Below, piece after piece: positions 1 through 5,656 of a DNA stretch of 5,656 bases. Position 1 is the first letter of the stretch, and the number at the start of each line of letters is the position of its first letter. Below the pieces are notes generated by a model that worked only from the letters and a program-made list of their open reading frames with translations, was not told the DNA's origin and did not search any database. The stretch spans positions 1 to 5,656 of the forward strand of contig JAQVDF010000154.1 of assembly GCA_028698405.1 (NCBI GenBank). Reading direction: 5' to 3'. Both the position numbers and the translations under genes were made by a program. The DNA is from Phenylobacterium sp. (GTDB lineage Bacteria; Pseudomonadota; Alphaproteobacteria; Caulobacterales; Caulobacteraceae).

Positions 1-974
1 AGGTCCCGGAAGCTGCGCCCGAGGCGGCCAAGCCCGTCCCGCCCGCGCCCGCTGCGGCGGACAAGGGCGGACAGCGGATCTTCGCCTCGCCGGTGGCCCG
101 GCGGATCGCCGAGCAGAAGGGGATCGACCTCTCCGCCATCCACGGCTCGGGCCCGCACGGTCGGATCATCCGGGCCGACGTCGAGAAGGCGCAGCCGGGC
201 GCGCGGCCCGCGCCGGCGCCCGCCGCTGCGCCTCGGGGCGAGACGCGGCCGGTCCTGTCGCTGCAGCAACAGGGCATTCCGGAAGGCAGCTACGACCTCA
301 TCCCGCTCGACGGGATGCGCAAGACGGTCGCCCGACGGATGACCGACAGCTTCCGCGACGTGCCGCACTTCCCGCTGAACATCGACCTGGAGATCGACCG
401 GCTGCTGGAGGCGCGGGCGCGGATCAACGCCATGCTGGAGAAGGACGGCGTCAAGGTCAGCGTCAACGACATGATCATCAAGGCCGCGGCCATCGCGCTG
501 AAGCGGGTGCCCGAGGCCAACGCCTCCTACTCGCCGGAAGGCATCGCCATGCACCACCACGCCGACATCGCCATGGCGGTGGCGGTGGAAGGCGGGCTGA
601 TCACGCCGATCATCCGCCGGGCCGAGGAGAAGGGGCTGGCCGAGATCGCCCGCGAGGCCAAGGATCTGGCCGAGCGCGCCCGGACCCGAAAGCTGAAGCC
701 CGAGGAGTATCTGGGCGGCACCTTCTCGATCTCCAACCTGGGCATGTTCGGGATCAAGAGCTTCGGCTCGATCATCAACGAACCTCAGGGAGCCATCCTG
801 TCGGTCGGCGCGGGCGAGAAGCGTCCGGCGGTGCGCGGGGACCAGCTGGCCATCGCTACGGTGATGAGCGTCACCCTGACCTGCGACCACAGGGTGGTGG
901 ACGGCGCCACCGGGGCCAAATGGCTGTCGACTTTCAAGCCGCTGATCGAAGACCCCGTGACGATGATCGTCTAG
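1..974 (+). CDS. pdhC: Dihydrolipoamide acetyltransferase (E2) of pyruvate dehydrogenase complex, 5'-partial
   Basis: This enzyme moves the acetyl group from the lipoyl arm to CoA and forms the core of the pyruvate dehydrogenase complex. The frame is open to the left edge (first whole codon at 3), so 323 C-terminal residues are visible. In window numbering there is an Ala/Pro-rich linker (1-24), a peripheral-subunit-binding domain (about 26-62, with [13 protein letters not shown] and [13 protein letters not shown]), a second Ala/Pro linker (about 64-90), and the acetyltransferase domain (about 98-323). The last holds [13 protein letters not shown] (from 238) and the catalytic HRVVDG motif (His296, Asp300). 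The lipoyl domain and its lysine are missing from the window, which fits a family length of roughly 420-450. The GTG at 93 lies inside the binding domain and is an ordinary valine, not a start. The catalytic-domain motifs favour PDH over 2-oxoglutarate dehydrogenase E2. lpdA follows after 12 nt, probably in the same operon. Confidence 0.95.
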   Translation, partial: VPEAAPEAAKPVPPAPAAADKGGQRIFASPVARRIAEQKGIDLSAIHGSGPHGRIIRADVEKAQPGARPAPAPAAAPRGETRPVLSLQQQGIPEGSYDLIPLDGMRKTVARRMTDSFRDVPHFPLNIDLEIDRLLEARARINAMLEKDGVKVSVNDMIIKAAAIALKRVPEANASYSPEGIAMHHHADIAMAVAVEGGLITPIIRRAEEKGLAEIAREAKDLAERARTRKLKPEEYLGGTFSISNLGMFGIKSFGSIINEPQGAILSVGAGEKRPAVRGDQLAIATVMSVTLTCDHRVVDGATGAKWLSTFKPLIEDPVTMIV

Positions 975-986
975 GCCGGAGCAGTC

Positions 987-2393
987 ATGGCAACAGAGTT
1001 CGACGTCATCGTCATCGGCGCGGGCCCCGGCGGCTACGTGACCGCGATCCGCTCGGCCCAACTCGGCTTCAAGACCGCGATCGTCGAGCGCGAGGCGCTC
1101 GGCGGGGTATGCCTCAACTGGGGCTGCATCCCGACCAAGGCGCTGCTCAAGAGCGGCGAGGTCTATGAACAGCTTGGTCACCTGGGGGACTACGGCCTCT
1201 CCGCCGAGAACCGCAGCTTCGACTTCGCCGGCGTGATCGAGCGCTCGCGCAAGGTCGCCGCCCAGCTCAACTCCGGCGTCGGCTTCCTGATGAAGAAGCA
1301 CAAGATCGAGGTGATCGAGGGCGAGGCGAAGCTGGAGAAGGGCGACCCGGCCCCCAAGGTGGCGGTGACGCTGAAGAAGGGCGGCTCGCGTACGGTCCAG
1401 GCGAAGCACGTCATTCTCGCCACCGGAGCCCGGGCCCGCACCATCCCTGCCGTCGGCCTGGAGCCTGACGGCGACCGTGTCTGGACCTACCGCGAGGCGA
1501 TGGTCCCGAAGGCTTGCCCCAAGTCGCTGATCGTCGTCGGCTCGGGCGCGATCGGCATCGAATTCGCCAGCTTCTACAGGGCTTTGGGTGCGGATGTTAC
1601 GGTGATCGAGGCGCTGCCCAGGGTGCTGCCCGTCGAGGACGAGGATGTCTCCAAGGCCGCCCAGAAGGCGTTCGAGAAGCGCGGCCTGAAGTTCCGCGTC
1701 GGCGCGACGGTCAAGAAGCTCGCCAAGGACAAGTCGGGCGTCTCCGTCGAACTCGAGGCCGGCGGCAAGACCGAGACCCTGAAGGCCGAGCGGGCCATCG
1801 TCGCGGTCGGCATCACCGGCAACGTCGAGAACCTGGGGCTCGAAGCTCTGGGCGTGCGGATCGAGAAGGGCCATGTGGTCACCGACGCCCACGGCGGCAC
1901 GGGCGCGCCGGGGCTCTACGCCATCGGGGACGTCGCCGGCCCGCCCTGGCTGGCGCACAAGGCGAGCCACGAGGGCGTCCACTGCGTCGAGCACATCGCG
2001 GGCCTGCCCTCGTCCAACCTGACCGCGCCGATTCCCGGCTGCACCTACGCTCAGCCCCAGGTCGCCTCGGTGGGCCTGACCGAAGCCCAGGCGAAGGAGA
2101 AGGGGATGAAGGTCAAGGTCGGCCGCTTCCCATTCCGCGCCAACGGCAAGGCCATCGCCGCGGGCGAGACCGAGGGCTTCGTGAAGACCGTCTTCGACGA
2201 GGCGACGGGGGCGCTCGTCGGCGCGCACATGATTGGCGCCGAGGTGACCGAGATGATCCAGGGCTATGCGCTGGCCATCACCATGGAGGCCACCGAGGCC
2301 GAACTGCACGCCACCGTCTATCCGCACCCGACGATGAGCGAGGCCATGCACGAGGCCGCGCTCGACGCCTACGGCCGCGTCCTGCACATCTGA
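987..2393 (+). CDS. lpdA: Dihydrolipoamide dehydrogenase (E3)
   Basis: This FAD flavoprotein reoxidises the dihydrolipoyl arm of E2 and passes electrons to NAD+. It has 468 residues, the usual family length. An N-terminal FAD-binding GAGPGG lies at 11-16. The redox-active disulfide is CLNWGC (Cys42, Cys47), followed by IPTK. The NAD-binding GSGAIG is at 185-190, and the second FAD contact GLYAIGD at 309-315. The C-terminal dimerisation domain ends with PHPTMSE, giving the expected His447-Glu452 catalytic dyad, which acts across the dimer interface. The ATG is preceded by GGAG at 978-981 with 5-nt spacing. The 12-nt gap to pdhC suggests co-transcription and a PDH-dedicated E3, though the same protein may also serve 2-oxoglutarate dehydrogenase and glycine cleavage. 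All key residues are present. Confidence 0.97.
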   Translation: MATEFDVIVIGAGPGGYVTAIRSAQLGFKTAIVEREALGGVCLNWGCIPTKALLKSGEVYEQLGHLGDYGLSAENRSFDFAGVIERSRKVAAQLNSGVGFLMKKHKIEVIEGEAKLEKGDPAPKVAVTLKKGGSRTVQAKHVILATGARARTIPAVGLEPDGDRVWTYREAMVPKACPKSLIVVGSGAIGIEFASFYRALGADVTVIEALPRVLPVEDEDVSKAAQKAFEKRGLKFRVGATVKKLAKDKSGVSVELEAGGKTETLKAERAIVAVGITGNVENLGLEALGVRIEKGHVVTDAHGGTGAPGLYAIGDVAGPPWLAHKASHEGVHCVEHIAGLPSSNLTAPIPGCTYAQPQVASVGLTEAQAKEKGMKVKVGRFPFRANGKAIAAGETEGFVKTVFDEATGALVGAHMIGAEVTEMIQGYALAITMEATEAELHATVYPHPTMSEAMHEAALDAYGRVLHI

Positions 2394-2399
2394 CCGGCG

Positions 2400-2433
2400 G
2401 GGGCGGGGCCCTCAGGCGGCGCGGGTCCGCCCC
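2400..2433. terminator. Possible hairpin at the lpdA/synthetase convergent junction
   Basis: GGGGCGG (2400-2406) is complementary to CCGCCCC (2427-2433). Past a one-base bulge the stem continues with GCCC (2408-2411) against GGGT (2423-2426, one G-T wobble), leaving an 11-nt loop. It straddles the end of both convergent genes, including the synthetase stop codon. There is no T-run on either side, so it is not a canonical intrinsic terminator, and GC-rich DNA forms such stems by chance. It is listed because it is the only structure seen in the 18-nt gap region. Confidence 0.25.
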
Positions 2434-3971
2434 TCGGCCTTGGCCATCCGCTCGATGGTCACGTAGTCGGTCTTGCCGGTGCCCAGCACCGGCAGCTCGG
2501 GCACCTTGATAATCTTGCGCGGCACTGCGATCTCCGGCGCGCCAATGGCCTGGGCATGGGCCAGCAGCGGGGCGGGGTCGGCGTCGCGCCGGTCGGTGAC
2601 CAGCACCAGACGCTCGCCCTTCTTCGGGTCCGGCATGGCGATGACCGCGTGGCGGCAGTCGGGCCAGACGGCGACCGCCAAGTCCTCGGCCGCGGTCAGC
2701 GAGATCATCTCGCCGCCGACCTTGGCGAACCGTTTCACCCGCCCGAGGATGGTGATCCAGCCGTCGTCGGTGATCGAGACCACGTCGCCGGTGTCGTGCC
2801 AGCCGTCGGGCGGCGGCTCGACCGCCCCGTCGGGCCCGAGGTAGCCGGCCATCACGTTGGGGCCGCGGACCAGCAGCTTGCCGCCGCCGGGGATGCCTTC
2901 CACAGGTTCCAGCCTGGTCTCCATTCCGGGCAGGAGTCCACCGACCGTGCCGCGACGGTTGTCGGTGGGCTTGTTCACCGCGATCACCGGCGAAGCTTCG
3001 GTCGCGCCGTAGCCCTCCAGCAGCGGGATCGATCCGAACCGCTCGGTGATCAGGTTGTGGGTCTCGTCGCGGACCTTCTCGGCGCCGCACACGACGAACT
3101 CCAGCCCGGCCAGCTCGTCGCGCTCGGCGGCACGGGCGTACTGGTTCACGAAGGTGTCGGTGGCCAAGAGGATTGAGGCCTTGGAGTCCTTAACCAGCGG
3201 CGGGATCTGCTTCACGTGCAGGGGCGAGGGGTATTGGAAGGCTTTCATGCCGGTCAGGATCGGCAGCAGCACGCCGCCGGTCAGGCCGAAGCAGTGGAAG
3301 ATCGGCAGCGGGTTGAACATCACCCAGGCCGGGTCGAGGTCGATGTGCGCCGCGATCTGCCGGACGTTGGCCACCAGATTGGCCTGGCTCAGCACCACCC
3401 CCTTGGGCGCGCCGAAGCTGCCGGAGGTGAACAGGATGACGCCCGGGTCCGAGGCCCGCGTCGGGGTGCGGAAGCGCTTGGGCAGGGCGCCGGCCGCGGC
3501 GGCGAACAGCTTGTCCGTCAGCCCCACCGTGTTGCGCACGTCCTCCAGATAGGTGACCGCGCAGATCGGCTCCAGGGCGTCGATGAGGTCGTGCAGCTTG
3601 CCCTGCTCGACGAAACGGTGGGAGGTCAGCACCCGCTTGACGCCCGCCAGCTCGCAGGCCGCCTTCAGGCTGCGGATCCCGGCCGTGAAGTTCAGCATGG
3701 TCGGCACGCGACCGAAGGCGTGCAGCGCGAAGAAGGTCACCACCCCGCCGGAGCTGGACGGCAGCATGACGCCGACTCGCTCGCCCTTCTCGGTCATCGC
3801 CGCGATCCTGCGGCCGAGCGCGAAGGCCGCGCGCAGCAAGCCCTGGTAGGTGAGGGGATTGCGTTCCTGGTCCTCCAGGATCGGCTTCTTGGCGCCGTAG
3901 GTGGCGGCGGCTTCCACGAGCGAGTCGAAAACCGGACGCTCGCTGTCCTTCGGGTCGAAGGGGGGCGACAA
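2412..3971 (-). CDS. Stand-alone Aas-like AMP-forming acyl-ACP/acyl-CoA synthetase
   Basis: This ANL-superfamily ligase activates a carboxylic acid, probably a fatty acid, with ATP to an acyl-adenylate and then a thioester. In the 519 residues the P-loop motif is FTSGSFGAPKG (181-191), followed by LPIFHCFGLTGG (222-233), the adenine-site EGYGATE (319-325), WHDTGD (391-396), the hinge GRVKRFAKVGGE (410-421), and the C-terminal catalytic lysine in LGTGKTD (Lys500). The phrases LPIFHCFGLTGG, YPSPLH, CGAEKV, GTVGGLLPGM and VRGPNVMAGYL resemble the C-terminal synthetase half of E. coli Aas (acyl-ACP synthetase/2-acyl-glycerophosphoethanolamine acyltransferase, about 719 aa). The N-terminal PlsC-type acyltransferase half is absent. 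The start is TTG: no in-frame ATG or GTG lies between it and the upstream in-frame stop near 4056, and GGAGG sits 9 nt upstream. The gene converges on lpdA and diverges from lipA. The ACP versus CoA acceptor and the chain length cannot be read from the sequence. A long-chain or medium-chain acyl-CoA ligase is the alternative. Confidence 0.85.
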   Translation of the reverse strand: MSPPFDPKDSERPVFDSLVEAAATYGAKKPILEDQERNPLTYQGLLRAAFALGRRIAAMTEKGERVGVMLPSSSGGVVTFFALHAFGRVPTMLNFTAGIRSLKAACELAGVKRVLTSHRFVEQGKLHDLIDALEPICAVTYLEDVRNTVGLTDKLFAAAAGALPKRFRTPTRASDPGVILFTSGSFGAPKGVVLSQANLVANVRQIAAHIDLDPAWVMFNPLPIFHCFGLTGGVLLPILTGMKAFQYPSPLHVKQIPPLVKDSKASILLATDTFVNQYARAAERDELAGLEFVVCGAEKVRDETHNLITERFGSIPLLEGYGATEASPVIAVNKPTDNRRGTVGGLLPGMETRLEPVEGIPGGGKLLVRGPNVMAGYLGPDGAVEPPPDGWHDTGDVVSITDDGWITILGRVKRFAKVGGEMISLTAAEDLAVAVWPDCRHAVIAMPDPKKGERLVLVTDRRDADPAPLLAHAQAIGAPEIAVPRKIIKVPELPVLGTGKTDYVTIERMAKAEGRTRAA

Positions 3972-3980
3972 CAGGACGTT

Positions 3981-3985
3981 CCTCC
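3981..3985 (-). promoter_or_regulatory. Shine-Dalgarno that fixes the TTG start of the synthetase
   Basis: The minus strand reads GGGAGGAACGTCCTGTTG. GGAGG (3981-3985) is nine bases from TTG at 3971-3969. An in-frame CTG lies one codon upstream with six-base spacing and is the only competing start. No ATG or GTG is available in frame. Confidence 0.75.
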
Positions 3986-4000
3986 CGGCCGTTTCGGCCG
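3986..4000 (-). repeat. Leader hairpin abutting the synthetase ribosome binding site
   Basis: CGGCCG (3986-3991), TTT, CGGCCG (3995-4000) is a perfect inverted repeat. In the synthetase mRNA it gives a 6-bp all-GC stem with an AAA loop that ends directly before GGGAGG. It could stabilise the leader or limit ribosome access. Because each arm is itself palindromic, it could also be a DNA-level site or a chance feature of GC-rich sequence. Confidence 0.4.
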
Positions 4001-4002
4001 TG

Positions 4003-4129
4003 CTTTGCGTTGTGGCGAGGGTATCGCCCGCGTGATGCGATGCAAAGAAGCGTTACAGACCGTGACGACCGGTCACGGCGCAAAGCTCCACCGTAAGCCT
4101 CTCGCGGGTTGCGCCAAGCCCCTGCAAAG
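4003..4129. repeat. Four dispersed GCAAAG/CTTTGC hexamers
   Basis: CTTTGC occurs at 4003-4008, and GCAAAG at 4042-4047, 4080-4085 and 4124-4129. Two of the plus-strand copies extend to TGCAAAGA (4041-4048 and 4123-4130). A hexamer with three A's is not expected so often in about 130 bp of GC-rich DNA, so they may be binding sites, but the pattern was noticed after the fact. Confidence 0.3.
4060..4078. promoter_or_regulatory. Operator-like inverted repeat (7-5-7)
   Basis: CCGTGAC (4060-4066) and GTCACGG (4072-4078) are perfect inverted arms around GACCG. The centre also contains the 8-bp palindrome GACCGGTC (4067-4074). Its size and position between divergent genes suit a dimeric repressor such as a TetR or GntR family protein. 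No regulator gene is in the window, so the binding protein is unknown. Confidence 0.4.
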
Positions 4130-4144
4130 ACGATTTAAGGCCGC

Positions 4145-5104
4145 ATGGCCGTCGTCATCGACACCGTGGGCCAGCCCAGGCCCCGACATCCCGAAAAGCA
4201 GAACCGGCCGGACAGCCCGCTGCTTCGAAAGCCCGAGTGGCTGCGCGTGCGCGCCCCCGGCGCGCCGGGCTACTCCGCCACCCGCGACATCGTCCGCTCG
4301 AACGGTCTGACGACGGTCTGCGAGGAGGCGGCCTGCCCCAACATCGGCGAGTGCTGGAGTCAGAACCACGCCACCTTCATGATCATGGGGGAGATCTGCA
4401 CGCGGGCCTGCGCCTTCTGCAACGTGGCGACCGGCAAGCCCGGCCCGCTCGACCCCAGCGAGCCCGAGCGGGTGGCCGAGGCGGTTCGCAAGATGGGCCT
4501 GAAGCACGTGGTGGTCACCTCGGTGGATCGCGACGACCTGGCCGACGGCGGGGCAGCCCATTTCGCCGCCGTGGTGCGCGCGATCCGCGCCGCCTCGCCC
4601 CCGACCACCGTCGAGATCCTCACGCCCGACTTCCACCGCAAGCCCGGCGCGGCCGAGGTGGTGATCGAATCGCGACCGGACGTGTTCAATCACAACCTGG
4701 AGACCGTGCCGCGGCTCTACCTCTCGATCCGGCCCGGCGCGCGCTATTACCACTCGCTGCGGCTGCTGGAGCGGGTGAAGGAGCAGGACCCGGTCCAGTT
4801 CACCAAGTCGGGCCTGATGGTCGGCCTTGGGGAGACCAAGGAAGAGGTGATGCAGGTGATGGACGACATGCGCTCGGCGGGCGTCGACTTCATCACCATC
4901 GGCCAGTATCTGCAGCCGACCCGCAAACACGCGCCGATCGACCGCTTCTGGCATCCGGACGAGTTCAAGGCGCTGGAGGAGATCGCCAGGGCCAAGGGCT
5001 TCCTGATGGTTTCGGCCAGCCCGCTGACCCGCTCCTCGCACCACGCCGGCGAGGACTTCGCCCGGCTGCAGGCGGCGCGCCGGGCCAAGGAAGCCGCTGC
5101 TTGA
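4145..5104 (+). CDS. lipA: Lipoyl synthase
   Basis: This radical SAM enzyme inserts two sulfur atoms at C6 and C8 of protein-bound octanoyl groups to make lipoyl cofactor. It thereby matures the lipoyl domains of PDH E2, the 2-oxoglutarate dehydrogenase E2 and GcvH in the cytoplasm. Its 319 residues match the family length (E. coli 321). The auxiliary 4Fe-4S ligands are in the CX4CX5C motif, Cys59, Cys64 and Cys70. The radical SAM cluster is CX3CX2C, Cys85, Cys89 and Cys92. The C-terminal RSSHHA (296-301) supplies the conserved serine ligand of the sacrificed auxiliary cluster. ATG 4145 leaves a typical alphaproteobacterial N-terminus with [10 protein letters not shown] and [10 protein letters not shown]. 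The downstream Coq10-like gene overlaps its stop codon, so the two are probably one operon. lipB, needed for octanoyl transfer, is not in this window. Confidence 0.97.
   Translation: MAVVIDTVGQPRPRHPEKQNRPDSPLLRKPEWLRVRAPGAPGYSATRDIVRSNGLTTVCEEAACPNIGECWSQNHATFMIMGEICTRACAFCNVATGKPGPLDPSEPERVAEAVRKMGLKHVVVTSVDRDDLADGGAAHFAAVVRAIRAASPPTTVEILTPDFHRKPGAAEVVIESRPDVFNHNLETVPRLYLSIRPGARYYHSLRLLERVKEQDPVQFTKSGLMVGLGETKEEVMQVMDDMRSAGVDFITIGQYLQPTRKHAPIDRFWHPDEFKALEEIARAKGFLMVSASPLTRSSHHAGEDFARLQAARRAKEAAA
5087..5092 (+). promoter_or_regulatory. Shine-Dalgarno for the TTG start of the Coq10-like gene
   Basis: AAGGAA inside the last lipA codons is eight bases before TTG at 5101-5103. It supports that start over any other in-frame codon. 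The next in-frame candidate is GTG at 5131, which would cut into the conserved N-terminal strand of the domain. Confidence 0.65.
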
Positions 5105-5113
5105 AGCCGCTGC
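5090..5113 (+). repeat. Tandem 11-bp repeat (13-bp period) over the lipA/Coq10-like junction
   Basis: GAAGCCGCTGC occurs at 5090-5100 and again at 5103-5113, separated by TT. The pair includes the last lipA codons, the lipA stop and the start of the next gene. It may be a replication-slippage duplication. The period is not a multiple of three, so loss of one copy would remove the current lipA stop and alter both reading frames. Confidence 0.7.
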
Positions 5114-5574
5114 GCCACGACCTCGTCAGGGTGCTGCCCTACGAACCGGACCAGCTGTTCCGGCTGGTTGGGGACGTGGCCGCCTATCCGGAGTTCGTGC
5201 CCTGGATCAAGTCGATGCGGACCTGGAACGCGCGCGAGACCGCGCCGGGGATCGATTCGGTCGACGCCGAGGCGGCCGTCGGCTTCAAGTTCCTCAACGA
5301 GCGGTTCTCCACCCGGGTGCGGCGCGATTCCACGCTGAAGCGAATCGACGTGATCCTGATCTCGGGCCCGTTCCACACCCTGGTGAACAACTGGGCCTTC
5401 CACCCGGACCCCGGCGGGACCCGTGTCGAGTTCCACATCGAGTTCGCCTTCAAGTCGAGGATCCTCGAAGCCCTGCTGGCGGCCAACTTCCACCACGCGG
5501 TGGACCGCCTGATGCGCTGTTTCGAGGAACGCTCCCGCAAGCTCTACGGCCCCGACGCCCAGGCCGCGCAGTAG
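5101..5574 (+). CDS. Coq10/RatA-like START-domain (SRPBCC) protein
   Basis: This small START/SRPBCC-fold protein has 157 residues. The fold forms a hydrophobic pocket, and mitochondrial Coq10 binds ubiquinone and supports respiration. E. coli RatA of the same family has been described as a ribosome-association toxin. Visible family marks are the start [20 protein letters not shown] (11-30), EFVPWI (31-36), the central strands ending LISGPF (86-91), the strand VEFHIEFAF (109-117), and the C-terminal amphipathic helix with [20 protein letters not shown]. The start is TTG, overlapping the lipA TGA stop as TTGA, with AAGGAA eight bases upstream. Longer upstream reading in this frame is only the shadow of lipA. 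The lipA context and the lack of a partner RatB suggest a Coq10-like role in quinone function rather than a toxin-antitoxin role, but this is inference. The calculated product has no signal peptide or membrane segment that I can see. Confidence 0.88.
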   Translation: MKPLRHDLVRVLPYEPDQLFRLVGDVAAYPEFVPWIKSMRTWNARETAPGIDSVDAEAAVGFKFLNERFSTRVRRDSTLKRIDVILISGPFHTLVNNWAFHPDPGGTRVEFHIEFAFKSRILEALLAANFHHAVDRLMRCFEERSRKLYGPDAQAAQ

Positions 5575-5586
5575 TCGCCGCCGCAG

Positions 5587-5619
5587 GGTGACAGGCAGGC
5601 CTTCGGCCAGCCAGTCACC
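5587..5619. repeat. Interrupted palindrome A-B downstream of the Coq10-like gene
   Basis: GGTGAC (5587-5592) pairs with GTCACC (5614-5619), GGC (5594-5596) with GCC (5610-5612), and GGCC (5598-5601) with GGCC (5605-5608). The stem is broken only by two A-A mismatches and has a TTC loop, for 13 base pairs in all. It begins 13 nt after the stop codon at 5574. It could act as a 3'-end structure or terminator, although no T-run follows. Confidence 0.5.
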
Positions 5620-5641
5620 GAGGGCGAGTGGTGACTGGTTG
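5608..5641. repeat. Inverted repeat B-C, alternative hairpin or bidirectional terminator
   Basis: CCAGTCACC (5611-5619) and GGTGACTGG (5630-5638) are perfect 9-bp arms around a 10-nt loop. In RNA the stem extends to 12 pairs (5608-5619 with 5630-5641) with one G-U. The left arm is shared with the preceding palindrome, so the two structures exclude each other. A minus-strand TAG at 5651-5653 could be the end of a convergent gene beyond the edge, in which case this would sit between two gene ends. That gene is not visible. Confidence 0.5.
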
Positions 5642-5656
5642 CGCGGAGCGCTACCT

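Larger units (their letters stand above)
3972..4144. promoter_or_regulatory. Divergent control region between synthetase and lipA
   Basis: These 173 nt separate two divergent starts, so promoters for both genes probably lie here. No convincing -35/-10 pair was found. For lipA, TTGCGC at 4109 and AT-rich GATTTAA at 4132 are weak and would give an almost leaderless message. For the synthetase, minus-strand TTGCAT then GATACC with a 14-nt gap is also weak. The region also holds a dyad at 4060-4078, four GCAAAG/CTTTGC hexamers, and a tandem GATGCGATGC at 4034-4043. lipA has only a weak AAGG Shine-Dalgarno at 4137-4140, four bases before its ATG. Confidence 0.6.

Noticed and set aside
93..974. GTG at 93 as the start of the E2 gene
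   Set aside because: The frame is open to the left edge, and the codons before 93 encode the start of the peripheral-subunit-binding domain and its Ala/Pro linker, so this GTG is an internal valine.
1514..2509. Long plus-strand frame across the 3' half of lpdA
   Set aside because: It is Arg/Gly-rich, shows no family motifs and lies over a well-supported lpdA frame. It is a typical GC-rich shadow.
2278..3090. Long minus-strand frame over the ends of lpdA and the synthetase
   Set aside because: The composition is Arg/Gly/Ala-rich without motifs, and it overlaps two real genes in other frames.
3972..4144. A small gene or RNA in the divergent spacer
   Set aside because: No open frame with a ribosome site is contained in it, and no tRNA-like or riboswitch-like fold was recognised.
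4237..5100. Upstream extension of the Coq10-like gene through lipA
   Set aside because: This stretch is the out-of-frame reading of lipA and looks like low-complexity Arg/Gly/Ala sequence. Real homology begins at the TTG at 5101.
4747..5656. Minus-strand frame running open from the right edge through the Coq10-like gene, with a protein-looking stretch (GDWLAEGLPVTLRRR) at 5577-5622
   Set aside because: Past 5574 it is simply the in-register antisense of the Coq10-like gene, with no start codon in the unique part. The attractive stretch is the palindrome itself read as codons.
5575..5656. Start of another gene in the tail, plus or minus strand
   Set aside because: One plus frame stays open but has no ribosome site or recognisable residues. 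The minus TAG at 5651-5653 might end a convergent gene, but only one codon of it would be visible.
1..5656. A novel defence, mobile or biosynthetic system
   Set aside because: Every coding gene belongs to a recognisable housekeeping family with uniform composition. There are no transposase, integrase, toxin-antitoxin pair, CRISPR repeats or attachment-site repeats.

Overview
This window is high-GC chromosomal DNA from what looks like an alphaproteobacterium, most likely of the Caulobacterales (Caulobacter/Phenylobacterium type). The basis is inference: GC-rich third codon positions throughout, the styles of the LipA N-terminus and the PDH-type E3, and the order PDH E2 - E3 - lipA - coq10-like gene, which I recall from that order. 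No marker gene proves the genus. All genes share similar composition, and no mobile element, phage gene, CRISPR array or RNA gene is visible.

Layout: (1) 1-974, plus strand, the 3' part of pdhC, the dihydrolipoamide acetyltransferase (E2) of pyruvate dehydrogenase; the lipoyl domain lies off the left edge. (2) 987-2393, plus, lpdA, the dihydrolipoamide dehydrogenase (E3), 12 nt behind pdhC. (3) 2412-3971, minus, a stand-alone AMP-forming acyl-ACP/acyl-CoA synthetase resembling the C-terminal half of Aas, convergent with lpdA across only 18 nt and starting at a TTG chosen by a strong Shine-Dalgarno. (4) 3972-4144, a 173-nt divergent promoter region with a 7-5-7 dyad, four copies of a GCAAAG/CTTTGC hexamer and a leader hairpin beside the synthetase ribosome binding site. 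(5) 4145-5104, plus, lipA, lipoyl synthase. (6) 5101-5574, plus, a Coq10/RatA-like START-domain gene whose TTG start overlaps the lipA stop (TTGA). (7) 5575-5656, a non-coding tail with three complementary segments that can form two mutually exclusive hairpins.

The common thread is lipoate. LipA inserts sulfur into octanoyl groups carried on lipoyl domains, the PDH E2 carries the lipoyl arm and transfers acetyl to CoA, and E3 reoxidises the dihydrolipoyl arm with NAD+. The divergent fatty-acid-activating enzyme could in principle touch the same pool, because lipoate is built from octanoyl-ACP; that link is a hypothesis. The Coq10-like protein points to ubiquinone handling in the respiratory chain.

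I do not see a novel multi-gene system. This is core metabolism, and the parts worth a second look are regulatory or architectural: the competing hairpins at the right edge, the divergent control region, the stand-alone Aas-type synthetase, and the TTGA junction lying inside a short tandem repeat.
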